From Gibbula magus (Eukaryota > Mollusca > Gastropoda > Trochida > Trochidae): a DNA stretch of 64,000 nt. Location: assembly GCA_936450465.1 (NCBI GenBank), contig OW388292.1, positions 30,082,368 through 30,146,367 of the forward strand, in the 5' to 3' direction. Made by a program: the position numbers and the translations under genes. Shown piece by piece: positions 21,904 through 32,296 of the stretch; the stretch's first letter is position 1, and each line of letters opens with the position of its first letter. The notes below the pieces were generated by a model. The model ran no database searches and was not told where the DNA came from. It was given only the letters and a program-made list of their open reading frames with translations.

Positions 21904-22405
21904 CTATTCATTTTTGAAAATGAGAATGAGAATGTCGAAATGGTAAATACAATCATCCTACGCCCTGGTGCAAATAATGTTTACGATTTGAATTATTCGT
22001 CAAGCAGACAAAGTTGTATTTTAGTATGAAAAAAGCACTATCGTGAACTTGATGCTTAGTTTGATGACTTGAAAACGGTCTATTACATGATCCATACACG
22101 TAGTTGTTTCACATGCAATATCAAATGTGGTTAAACAACAAATGAATTAGTGTAATATACAATGTAACTTACTTTATTTCGATCCGAAAAGACCTATTAC
22201 ACGTACATTGTAGACACCCTAGACACGTATTATTGTTTGAGACCACTCCATTTTGGTCACCTCCTTGCAACCACGCGCTTTTGATTGTGTGCAGCACGTG
22301 AAGTTAGAATCTCAGCTTGGCAACATGACATTCATATGCTGTCCATGCATCACAAGTTGAAATGAACAACGTCCGTGCAGCCACGATTTTCGCTTAACGC
22401 TTATA
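21904..22405. other. non-coding, nothing recognised
   Basis: AT-rich sequence with no supported gene or repeat. Confidence 0.5.
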
Positions 22406-22465
22406 GTGAGTGAGTGAGTTATTGTTTAACGCAGCTTCGGCAGTATTGCAGCCATTAGCGGCGAT
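22406..22465 (-). mobile_element. very short LINE tail insertion
   Basis: The last 60 bases or so of the LINE family lie here on the minus strand. They are flanked by TAACGCTTATA (22395-22405) and TAATGCTTATA (22466-22476), a target duplication with one change. The copy contains essentially only the conserved 3' tail, a severe 5' truncation. Confidence 0.8.
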
Positions 22466-22555
22466 TAATGCTTATAAAGAGTTATCATGGACTGAATAGC
22501 TAGTTAAAACTGTATATTTTCTCATAAACAATCTTATAAAAAAATTCATCTGTAT

Positions 22556-22986
22556 TGTCCCCCGCCGCCGCGGAACGGGGGATATACGTCCGTCCGTCCC
22601 GTTTCTTGTTGTTAGCGTGATTCCTCATGAACCGCTGCATTTAGTCTTCAAATTTGGTACCAGTCTTCATTAGGGGAATACGCAGATACCAGTCGATTTG
22701 GGTGACCTTGATTTTTTTCAAGGTCACTACGAGACGATGATTGTCAAAATGTTGGCACGATATCTCATGAACTGCTGCACCTAGATTCTTCATATTTCGT
22801 ACCAGTCTTCATTTGGGGACTACACGGACACCAGTCGACTTTCAAGGTCACTACGAGACTTTGACCAGTTTTTAAAATATTGTTGGCCCGATATAACAAT
22901 AATTGAATCAAACATGTAATGGTCACTACTCGGTATAAGACGTGTGTCCATCCCTTTAGCTCATTTCTTAATTGCGGCGGGGGACA
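22556..22986 (+). mobile_element. CCCCCGCCG-ended inverted-repeat element, copy 2
   Basis: The ends TGTCCCCCGCCGC (22556-22568) and GCGGCGGGGGACA (22974-22986) are perfect inverted complements. Two internal units of about 130 bp share CATGAAC-GCTGCA, TCTTCA and ACCAGTC-TTCAT segments. TCAAGGTCA occurs at 22718-22726 and 22842-22850, and its inverse at 22703-22711. It has the same family and layout as 9980-10341. Confidence 0.8.
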
Positions 22987-23025
22987 TGCTCACATTTGTG
23001 ACAATTACTTGTTTGATATATATTC

Positions 23026-23345
23026 GAGTTCTGTTTCGGAAAAGAAATTCTAAGTAACATTTCCATTGAAACGGTCAAAAAAAATAACTCGAAGAAGTTG
23101 AAAACCCCAAAAGGCACATCTACACATGATGATTGTTCCACACACCAAGTTTCGTTGAGATATGTCCTATAGGTTTTGAGTTCTGTTCCGGAAACGAAAT
23201 TCTAAGTTACATTTCCATGGAAACGGTAAAAAAAAATAACTCGAAGAAGTTGAAAACCCAAAAGCCACATCTACACATGATGATTGTTCCACACACCAAG
23301 TTTCGTTGAGATATGTCTTATAGTTTTCGAGTTCTGTTCCGGAAA
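23026..23345 (+). repeat. tandem repeat, period about 151 bp, two units plus a stub
   Basis: GAGTTCTGTTYCGGAAA starts at 23026, 23178 and 23329. The two full units are nearly identical, with CATGATGATTGTTCCACACA in each. The third start breaks off at about 23345, where the coding-like segment begins. Confidence 0.85.
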
Positions 23346-23347
23346 CA

Positions 23348-24574
23348 ATGTTTGCGGGGGATAATTACCTCTTCATCATCGATATGGTGTTCACTTACAT
23401 TGCACTTCATTTGTATCGCTGTGCAATCCGACGAGGCAACACCAAGCTAGCCAACCAGTGCTTCTCCCGGTTTTCAGACATGTTCTTCATTACCAACATG
23501 ACCCAGTATCAGGAACTGAGCGTCAGAGCTTATGTCACGAGACTGCAAGCTCCCGCAAAAGTCCAGGAATTCTTGGAGGTGAGGTGAGGTGAGTTGGGGT
23601 TTAACGCCGCTTTCAAGAGTATTTCACTTATATCGCAGCTGCTAGTATTACGGCAGGGAGAAAGCCCGCAACGCCAAGTGGCTATGCTTTGCGGTGAAAC
23701 CTGCGAGCATCGGCTGGAACTAGCGAACCATGGGTGGTACTACGCTGACATTCAGTGTAGCATTGCACCCAAACCTTACTGCGTGTAGAACAGTTCTCTA
23801 CTGCAGACAAAGTTGCCCTGCCCCTGGCGGGATTCGAACCCCGGACGTCTTGATCCGAAGCCGAACGCGCTAACAACTGCGCTATCCCGCCCCCAGGAAT
23901 TCTTGGAGCCAACAAACTCAATGTCAGTGTCGGGCAATGATTCCAGAGGTGAAGGCGGCGATTTCACTTTAGAGGCCAAGAATCGCAGCATTAAGATCTC
24001 GCTGCCTCCTGAAATGCCCAAACCGTCACAATGGCAGAGAGTTTGTCGCAACCTTGACAACCTGGATTGCGTGTGTCAGCACATTCATGACTTGACTGGT
24101 ACATCATCAGTCGAGTCTGACTACAGCATCAATCTCGCCAGCGAGATCAATCACTGGCGTCATCATTTACGGCAAAGCAGCTACTTCCTGTTCCCTTTTA
24201 AGTCTTTGACACATGTCAGCTTAGCCGGCGGTTCATTGGACACGCAGTTAGTGTCATTTGCTAAGAAAGCAAAAGCCAACAAGAAGGCATTTGTAGATGG
24301 CATTCTGGCCGGCATTCATGTTGAACGAGTTTACATTCTCCCCGGAGATCGAGACAAAGCTCAGGATGTCTCAAAGAAAACAAACAAAGAGCTTCTTATT
24401 CTCGTTCAACAGGAAATTGACTCCATCAGGGAGCTGGGAGCACGAGCTCGGGCTAACTCCTTCCAGAAGGAGCTGGACTTCAACATCAAAACGTGTACAA
24501 AAACGGTAATTCTTAACTTCTTGCAAGTTTTGACTGACTGCCGCGCCAAACTGTTGACCCAGCTCGAGGGCTAA
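23348..24574 (+). pseudogene. unassigned protein-coding relic split by a SINE
   Basis: The open frame 23348-23578 starts MFAGDNYLFIIDMVF and reaches a 16-bp sequence. That sequence reappears at 23893 after a SINE, and the same frame then runs to TAA at 24572-24574. Insert plus duplication is 330 bases, a multiple of three, but the SINE supplies a stop at 23585-23587. Landmarks are NRSIKISLPPEMPKPSQWQR, CQHIHDLTGTS and a Lys-rich region near the end. The whole is about 300 codons without the insert and intronless. It resembles C-terminal parts of large hypothetical proteins that I recall as multi-copy in molluscs, so it may be transposon-derived. No function is claimed. The left border abuts a tandem repeat, so the N-terminus is probably missing. 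Confidence 0.55.
23579..23892 (-). mobile_element. tRNA-derived SINE with 16-bp target duplication
   Basis: CCAGGAATTCTTGGAG occurs at 23563-23578 and 23893-23908. The 314 bp between begin, on the minus strand, with GGGCGGGATAGCGCAGTTGT (A box within), then GGTTCGAATCC (B box). They end in GGCGTTAAACCCCAACTCAC. This is the cleanest full-length copy in the window. Confidence 0.92.
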
Positions 24575-26540
24575 ATGTATGAATGCACCTACTACTCATT
24601 GTATATACAACTAATTGTGTAATAGAGAATTGTATATAAGAATTTAATGTAAATCACAAATGCAATACTTCTATTATGCAAACGTAATTGAATATAGTAT
24701 AATTGTACACAAAATATATCGTTTCTATACCTGTGCAATATGAGAAATATTTTTATCATTTGTTATAGAAATGTGCAATATAATTGAAAATATCAAAGTT
24801 TTATACCCAAATATATCAAACATATCTTAATTGTGTCTCCTATCAAATATTAATTATCATAAATGCACTGCATATAAGCATGAAGTTATGGCAATCAAAC
24901 GCAATAACTGTATTTTACAACCGTAAATCAAATGCAGTATATTTGTTAAAAATATATATACAATTTCAATAACTGTGCAATATGAGTGACAAAGTTTAAG
25001 GAATATATGATACAATATCAAAGTCGTATACCCAAGTATGTCAACCATATCTCAAGTTCAAAGCCTTCTGTGTCTGTGTGTATTGTCCCATAATTTGACT
25101 TATAACACAGATACATAATCTTATTCAACATTTTGCATATATTGAAGTTATTATAAAATAAACCTCATCACGAGTTTAACATTTCTCTCAGTGGGTACCA
25201 ACGTCAAATATGAAATAAATGCGCATATTATATATAATACAGCAATGTAACCGAAACATTGCATACAACACGAATAGTCACTAACGAGTCACTTATTTAG
25301 GTCCAATTGAAATCAAAACTCCGTACGCGTGCCGATACCAACAGCAGTTACTCCCCTTTAAAGTTTAAACTAGTTTATGTAATGTGGACGTTGCGAAATG
25401 TCATCAGGTGATTTTCAATAGACAACTTGACAATCTATGTATATTACAATTAACAAGTTTCATAATTACTGAACGTTGCTCATCTATATTCTAAAAAAGG
25501 ATATGGGAATTTTTGTATTCCTAACAAAAAGTAAATGACCTCATCTCATTAGATAAGTGTTTAACTTCAAATGTAAACTTTGAGAGCTGTTTAGAAGTTG
25601 TAGAGATGAAGAAAAAACAAGTGTTCTGAAGGTATTGATTAGTTTCTTCGTATTTAGTTCTAAAACATAGAAACATTCGCCAAAACACAACAGTGGTTTG
25701 GAGTTCATCTCTTTTCATTCTGCACGTGCATCAGGTTTCAGAGATGCACGTGCTTTAGCTTTTTTCTCGTGTCTGGGGACCAAGACATTGTCTAGACATA
25801 GACAATGTACTTGTAGCTTGATCGTGCTTGCTTCAAGTGATATAGAAAAGCCCTAGTTATTTCGGGTTTTTGTTCATAGAGAACAATTAGTTTGATAGTG
25901 TCCTTACCGGAAGGACACACATATATTTAGTGTCTCCATCGCAAGAGACAAACAGACATCATATAGTTTTACATTATCAGTTCACATTTAGCTCATTTCG
26001 TTAGTTCATTAAGAGAATCACGTTTTGTTCCTTGAGTTTTTTTGTTTTTTTCAACATACCAGTTTATTTAATATCTATAAGCTTCCACTGCAAAACAACA
26101 CGATATATGGATAGTCAACTTCTTTATTGCAATGAATGCAAAGTTTCTATATAGATGCTTACACCGTTATTGAACAAGTGATGCTAGTAGCCTACACCGA
26201 AACGCCGCATTCATGGCAATAAACGACTTGACTTATGTTAACCTTTTAATCACTGTATGCCGTTAGATAAGAAAACGTGTGCGTTGATAACGACACAAGT
26301 GCCTAATGCAGGCTCTATAACGTAATGAACACATTATAGTCTATATAGCAACAGTTACTTCCCTTTGTGGTCCTCATGAATTGATGCTAATTATGCACAC
26401 TTTTGGGTTCTCCTTTTGGTAATTGTGTTATCAATTTGTAGGATAAAAGGTCACTCATATTTTGATGTTATTAGTGAACAGCAGTAAAAATAACAAAAAC
26501 ACGTAAGTCACATAATGTTTAATCTTTACATTTAGACGTG
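24575..26540. other. AT-rich non-coding stretch
   Basis: No gene is supported. Short open frames here have no protein features. Two related ATATAAG/ATATCAAAG segments at about 24640-24840 and 24850-25040 hint at a degenerate duplication. Confidence 0.5.
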
Positions 26541-27709
26541 TTAAGGACAATGATATGGAACATTTTTGAAATTCGTAATGGTTTTTTTTGTCACGGAGTA
26601 TCCCGTACACTTGAAGTGGGCCCAAAAGGAACAGTGGCTTTGTGTCACATCCCACCCAAGGGCATCCCCGGGTTCGCCGACGGAGATGTGACACAAGCCA
26701 CACCGGGTCTCCACGTTGTCTGTGTCGACACAGATGTGTTTGAAGGACGTAGAGTTGGAGACGGGAAGTCTTCTGCGGAGGTGGACGGTCCGGGTTAACT
26801 GGCCGTTTCCGTAGATCCGGACAGTGATTGGTTTGCCTGGTGGTTTAAAGATTAATATAACAACGTGAATATTAATTTGACACTTAGGCCTATCTGTATG
26901 AGGTACTTATTGGTGACTTATGCTACACGTTTTCCATTTACATTTTAAAGGCATTACATAAAAGTGAATATATTCACATGTACTAAATTTTAATATGTAT
27001 TTTCCATATACCGAATAACCAGCGGTTGTGAGAGGAAATGCTGATGTTCTTTACCAGTAGAGCCATATACTGGTTCTTGAGGACGGGGGAGCCGTGCATG
27101 CAATTCTGCCCGGTGTCTGTCCGGACATGGGCGTAAACTTCGGCCCGCACCGTCCATCCATGCTGTCTTACTGTGAAAACAAGAACATATATTCAATTTT
27201 ACAGTGTATATTCAACCTTTTGGATAATTTTTTATTATTAACATCAATAAATGTTACAGGCGATATGCCTTAGTTTTATGACGTCACAGCGAAAACTTAA
27301 ATATTCCCCTTCGGCTTAATATATGAACCCGGCATACTTATCCTCGAAGATAATATTAAATATTTACATCTTTAATGAGCGCCCGTTTGTGAGAGTCGTG
27401 GATAAAATCTACTGGCATGGGCCCTGAGTGATGTTTGGGGCGCTTCGCCGGCGTTTGAAGGGGGGCCCGCTTCCTCTTGCTCACCCTCTTCCCCTTTTGA
27501 TATTCTATAGGAATCTGTAATATTGACATAAAGTCTTATATATACACAGTATATAAATAACATCATTATAATTATGTCACTTTGCATTATGATGTTTTAG
27601 CAATGTAATTTGTAGCTTATTTTAAATGTATTATCGTAATAATTAATCATTTTGAGTTAAACATTTGTGAAAATATGAACCTTCTTACCTCAATTTCTTC
27701 TTTGGACAT
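26541..27709 (-). CDS. four-exon gene of unknown function, 204 aa model
   Basis: Read leftward, the exons are 27709-27689 (ATG, 7 codons, then donor GTAAGAAG), 27514-27368 (49 codons, acceptor ATTACAG, donor GTAAAT), 27162-27012 (acceptor GACAG, donor GTATAT, phase 1) and 26836-26541 (acceptor CCACCAG, ending in TAA). All phases agree, giving 615 nt. Exon 2 is basic (KGKRVSKRKRAPLQ and KRPKHH), a likely bipartite nuclear signal. Exons 3-4 look like beta-rich globular sequence with WTVRAEVYAHVRTD and ITVRIYGNGQ, and have several Cys. I recognise no family. The exon 3 acceptor is the weakest point, because an earlier AG nine bases upstream would bring a stop into frame. Confidence 0.6.
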
Positions 27710-27772
27710 TTTTCTCTTCTCGTAGGCAGGATAAAGTATGATAAATCCATAGAAGTTTCAGTCGATTTTACC

Positions 27773-27783
27773 CTTATAAATAC
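27773..27783 (-). promoter_or_regulatory. candidate TATA box for the four-exon gene
   Basis: On the minus strand the sequence reads GTATTTATAAG about 65-75 bases before the ATG at 27709. This leaves room for a start site near 27745 and a 5' UTR of 35-40 bases. Position and composition are the only support. Confidence 0.35.
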
Positions 27784-28322
27784 CATTTGAACCAATGAAC
27801 AAACGCAGTTCAAGGAACCAAACATTATTGACCGAACATATTGCAGTTCACAAAACTTGTTATGAAAGTTTCCATAGTAACTAATACTCTATACCAAGGA
27901 TAGACATTTTATTAAAAGCAATAAAACGACGCGCCTTGAAGATGTCAGCGATTGGTTGGTGGGCCTCCATATATAGCGGTACTTTTTGCTCCGTTCTGTG
28001 ATACTCGCAAAAATACTTACTTTTATCGATTAGTACTACATCCGGTTTCGTATCTTAGTTCTCGTAAGTTTTGGAAACTCAGTGATAGTCTTTGTGTTAT
28101 TTCCTGTTTGAAGACATTTTGAACTTACCGTGTGAATTATTATTGGCTACAAAGTCAAAGTAGAGGGTTTCAAGTCACAAATTGCATAAATCGACCAAAT
28201 GTTAAAAAGCGTAATTGATTCAGCACATGCCGAATACTCAGGAAAACGGCATACGTTGATCATCCAGCGAAAATGTTCAAAATACGCCGAACTATTTATG
28301 GTTTTCTACGTAGATCCGAGGG

Positions 28323-28999
28323 TTATTCGTCAATCGACGTATTATACGCCGATATCAGGGTTTCCCCAACCTGGTCTGCTTTGGCCCTCAGTGTGTTGGT
28401 CTGTCTCCTTTCCAGCTGTCCGTCAGTGACCATCCTGATATGCAGAGGAATCTGCTCTTATTCCTTGTGAAGCATGGGGATGAGTCGGTAGATGTTACGT
28501 CTGCCAGTCAGCTGGTTGAGTCTCTTGTTCCAGGCTTCTAGGTCTTTGTTGGTGTGGATGGCCGTCCTTGAAAACACACCAGTTTCCAGATTCGAGTCCA
28601 TGTACTAGGACAGCTGCAGCAGCACGGGCGTGGTGGTTTGGGTCTCCAGCTCTGAAATGCCGGGATGATGTGGTTCTCGTCCAGGAACTGCAGGGCCATC
28701 AGTTTCTTGACGAATCTAAAAATAAAAGGAGATCTTAGGTATATTAATTATGGAGTTTAAAAAATATTTATTGATTATAAATGTATATTTACCTGTGTGT
28801 ACCCGTGTTCTCCTCGTGGGCAGTTGCAAGGCCCACGTTCTGTACCTTCCTATAAATTGCTTGATTCATGTGGAAGGTGCATCCCTTGACCTGCACGCCT
28901 GAGAAGATCTCCTGGAAGACCTTCCTAGTTGCTGCCTGGAAATCTGTCGCCATACCCTAAACGGAGATTCCCTGTCAGCCCCTTCACTGCATCAAATAC
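28323..28999 (-). pseudogene. MULE-type transposase relic, two exons
   Basis: On the minus strand, 28999-28793 encodes ATDFQAATRKVFQEIF and VKGCTFHMNQAIYRKVQ, the MULE transposase signature around the catalytic Glu and the GC-FH motif. It ends at donor ACAG/GTAAAT. After an AT-rich intron, acceptor TTTTTAG leads into 28715-28323. That exon has FVKKLMALQFLDENHIIPAF, AIHTNKDLEAWNKRLNQLTG and a stop at 28323-28325. Internal stops (for example after HKE and LQLS) and a frame change at the start of the first exon show decay. The conserved N-terminal DNA-binding part is not seen. Confidence 0.75.
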
Positions 29000-29450
29000 C
29001 TGTAATTAAACAAATACATTAGATTAAGAAGTCCATCTCTAGGGGTCATCCGTCTGTTGAAAGGTTGATCACTGTGTCACACAGAGAGCCATGGTTGATG
29101 CCAAATGATTTACTTTTCCCCGTCTCGTATCTTACATACCTTGTGTGTTTGTACACGAAACTTGTGAGTCCAAGTAATAACCTACTCTCCAAACTTTTTA
29201 AGTAGGTTATTTGTTTGTTTAAACAAACATAATGTTTTGAGTTGTTTTGATAACAAAATGGGCATATCTGCTTTTAGCTCGGACCCGAGTAAGCAGTTAT
29301 CACCAAAACGGGTTAATTAAGAAAGTAGAATCGGTAATGTTAATGGAAACAGATTAATATTCACTTTTCATCCTTCCTAGGAATCTTCAGTACACTTTGG
29401 GTTCCCTTAAGAGGAAAGTGTATAAGTGAATTATGTACATGATGGTTTTT
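29000..29450. other. intron-like or intergenic AT-rich sequence
   Basis: No coding signal. It contains the acceptor (ATTACAG on the minus strand) of the MULE exon at its left edge. Confidence 0.45.
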
Positions 29451-30120
29451 AAAATGGGAAGAGTGTTATGACAGGAGGGGAGGAAGTCAGCGACAGGGTT
29501 TTCCATTCAAGTACTCACATCTTGTATTAGTAGTTAGTAACTGTATAAATATTCACATCTGCCTTGTGGAACCCTCGAAAAAGAGCAGCAAAGTATCGGT
29601 GCGCACTGTCATCTGTACACTGGCCCATGAGCTCCACCCATTCCATTGTGTAGGTGAATGTGGCGAGCATTATTCGGTCGAAGTGGGTTAAAGGTTTTAT
29701 CCAAAATAACCTACGTATTCTCTGGGACCAATCAATTGCTGGGCCTATGAGGTCCTGAATATCACTCCATAACTGATGTAGTTTATAAAATGGGAAGAGT
29801 GTTATGACAGGAGGGGAGGAAGTCAGCGACAGGGTTTTCCATTCAAGTACTCCCATCTTGTATTAGTAGTTAGTAACTGTATAAATATTCATATCTGCCT
29901 TGTGGAACCCTCGAAAAAGAGCAGCAAAGTATCGGTGCGCACTGTCATCTGTACACTGGCCCATGAGCTCACCCCCTTCCATTGTGTAGGTGAATGTGGC
30001 GAGCATTATTCGGTCGAAGTGGGTTAAAGGTTTTATCCAAAATAACCTACGTATTCTCTGGGACCAATCAATTGCTGGGCCTATGAGGTCCTGAATATCA
30101 CTCCATAACTGATGTAGTTT
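29451..30120 (-). repeat. 336-bp tandem duplication carrying an exon-like segment
   Basis: Units 29451-29786 and 29787-30120 start at AAAATGGGAAGAG and differ by only a few bases. On the minus strand each holds an open segment with SDIQDLIGPAIDWSQRIRRL and LATFTYTMEWVELMGQC, then YFAALFRGFHKAD. It is preceded by an ACATCAG acceptor-like border. The leftmost unit ends in GTGAGTAC, a donor-like sequence; the other has a changed base there. The protein segment is not recognised. It may be an exon of the neighbouring mobile gene or of a host gene. Confidence 0.7.
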
Positions 30121-30954
30121 TTTTCATTATGAGAAGACATTTGCAACTTGTGGGAATGTGAGTAGACAGTGGGAGCGTACACAGTAGTTGGTGATAGGAT
30201 GTATGCACCACAGTGACAAGAAAGAAATTTAATATCACGTGATTGCATATCCCCAGACTGGTAGAAAATCGTGCGTCCCACATTTCAAGGCTGTATGCTG
30301 TAGTGCATCTTAATCATGCAAAACACACTTTCTTATGTACCATTGTAAATGTCATGGTGTGTATTTCCACGCTTATTAAGTGAAATGTAAAATGTACCCT
30401 AACAATAAGGAAATAAAGGAAATTTTCACATGTTCGTAGTCACTTGTCTGTTTCTTCCTTGGACCCTCAAGAGTGAAGGCTGCACTAGCGAAGGTATGAA
30501 AAAGCGCTTCATATTTCTTTACATTTTGTTAATGAATGAGAAAAAGCAATCAGTATACTTGAAAATACTTCCACATAAAACATTAGGACCGTTTTATTTT
30601 TGTAATTGTACAAACTCCATTTATGGAAGTAATAACCCATCCTCATAGAAGAAAACCACATCCGAGGTACTACCATCGCCCTTGTCATCATAGCATGTAT
30701 TCAAATACTAGTAGGTCATACATATTTTAGGGGTACATAATAAAGAGTATTTGAAGAAATGAAATGTTTTTTAGGGCTGTACTAATAGCTCCGACGTGGT
30801 GTTATATGTTCTTTGTGATAGAAATACACCTAATTCCGAGCTAAAACAACAGTATATGTATATACAGCCAATTTCTCTATAAACAATCTGCAACTGCCTT
30901 GAAAAGGGGATCGTTTATTCCGAGGTATTAGTACAGTTCTACATAACATTGCAT
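30121..30954. other. non-coding, nothing recognised
   Basis: AT-rich sequence. No supported gene. Confidence 0.5.
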
Positions 30955-31792
30955 TTCTTAAGAACAGGAAGATTTTCTCGATAACAACTTCTTTAATGTG
31001 AAAATACACGACGTTTCGGAGTACATACTCACTCCTTCATCAGGTGGAATGTAAAGAAATAACAAAATATGGTACATTTATATAGCAAACAAAACAATGT
31101 TGAGGAAAGTCAATCAGGGAGATTAACATGCATGAGAATGGTATACAATGGGGATTTGTATTACAAACATGATGGAGATGAAGCATGAGAATGATGAGGA
31201 TTTGCAATACAAACATGAATGGGAGTCAGTAGATAAACAAAAGCCTGTAGGATTTATTGAAGATGTAAATAAACACACATGATGAAACGAGGGAGGCCAA
31301 TTGGCTTTATTGAAATTAAGCAAATAATAATTATAGTTGATTGGAAGAGAGGCCAATTGTTGATGTGGGTGGTTTTGAAGTTGTTGCATGGTGATTGGAG
31401 CTGTTAGGCGCTGATAGGCGTTGATTGGTGGGGACTCCTCGGATAATTTGCTCCGACAGGAGTGGATCGAAGGTAGGGATACTTGGATTGGTTTGGTTGG
31501 GTTCTCCTCGGATATTTCCTCCGACAGGAGATAGAAGTTCTAGATCAGTGAATCCCACGCACATGGTAGAAAGATGCCTTGATCGCGGTTTATTGCAGGT
31601 TTTTCCCTTCGAATGTCAATCGCTTCTTGGAGTTTTCTTTGGCGCCAGTTCTTGTTGTTGGTTGACAGGACTTTGGTAGCTTCCCAATCGATGATGTGAT
31701 CCTTGTTTTTCAGGGTATGCTCAGATAGGGCGGATTTCTGGTCAAGTTTGTTGACGGACGCCTGGTGTTCCTTGATCTTTGTATTGTGAACA
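30955..31792 (-). mobile_element. 5'-truncated Penelope-like copy (endonuclease end and 3' region)
   Basis: It matches 830-965 and 1552-2250 of the first relic without the MITE. The minus-strand coding part 31792-31540 carries IKEHQASVNKLDQKSALSEH and ends with KPAINRDQGIFLPCAW. The GIY and YIG motifs upstream are lost at the truncation, next to a retroelement fragment. The 3' region contains the ACGACGTTTCGGAGTA segment and copies of CTCCTCGGAT. Confidence 0.75.
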
Positions 31793-32296
31793 CTGGTCAC
31801 AACTGGTCAACTTAGGCCAAAGTTCTATAGAGTAATCAGGTAGTTAATCCTGAGTACTGGCCAAACGGGCAAGGAAGCAAAACTCAACTTACTCGGCGTG
31901 TGGCTTGTACAGAACTCTTGCTGCGCGGGTCGACATCGGGGCTCCTCGCTGGTCTGTCACTCTCGTGACATCTCGTTGATCCGGAAGTCATCGCCAATCG
32001 CCACATCCCTCCCCGTCTTATAGGCTTTGGTCCGGTTGGCGGCGGTTTCCTTTGGCGGTTCAGGACAGGGTCGTCAGAGTCCAAACCCGGCGATGACGGA
32101 GCTGTGGTATACGGGACACCCCGCATACCTCCCGCGCAGCATCCGCTGGAAAGTCAGGGTGGTCGGCCCCTCCCTGTCAGGTATTCTCACACCCGTCGCT
32201 GGAACCTCAGGCATCGGCTCCTGGGTTCTTTCGTCAACCGACGAAAACCCTCCTGTCGGACACACCGCTTCGGTGCATCATTCCCCCCTGTTCACC
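31793..32296 (-). mobile_element. 3' region and probable LTR of a second TatD-bearing retroelement
   Basis: This GC-rich island follows the TatD fragment on the minus strand. Directly after the TatD stop comes AGGGGGGAATGATG, a polypurine-like tract equivalent to the one at 21107. Further on is GCCTATAAGACGGGG, a TATA-like site, and then sequence typical of an LTR end running into the Penelope copy. No second LTR is in the window, so the LTR call is by analogy. Confidence 0.55.

Noticed and set aside
22556..22986. Helitron based on the terminal hairpin
   Set aside because: The ends are inverted repeats (TGTCCCCC and GGGGGACA) without the TC and CTRR termini of Helitrons.
26538..26798. 86-codon plus-strand frame with a Gly-rich sequence
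   Set aside because: It is antisense to exon 4 of the minus-strand model, which has splice borders and consistent phase.
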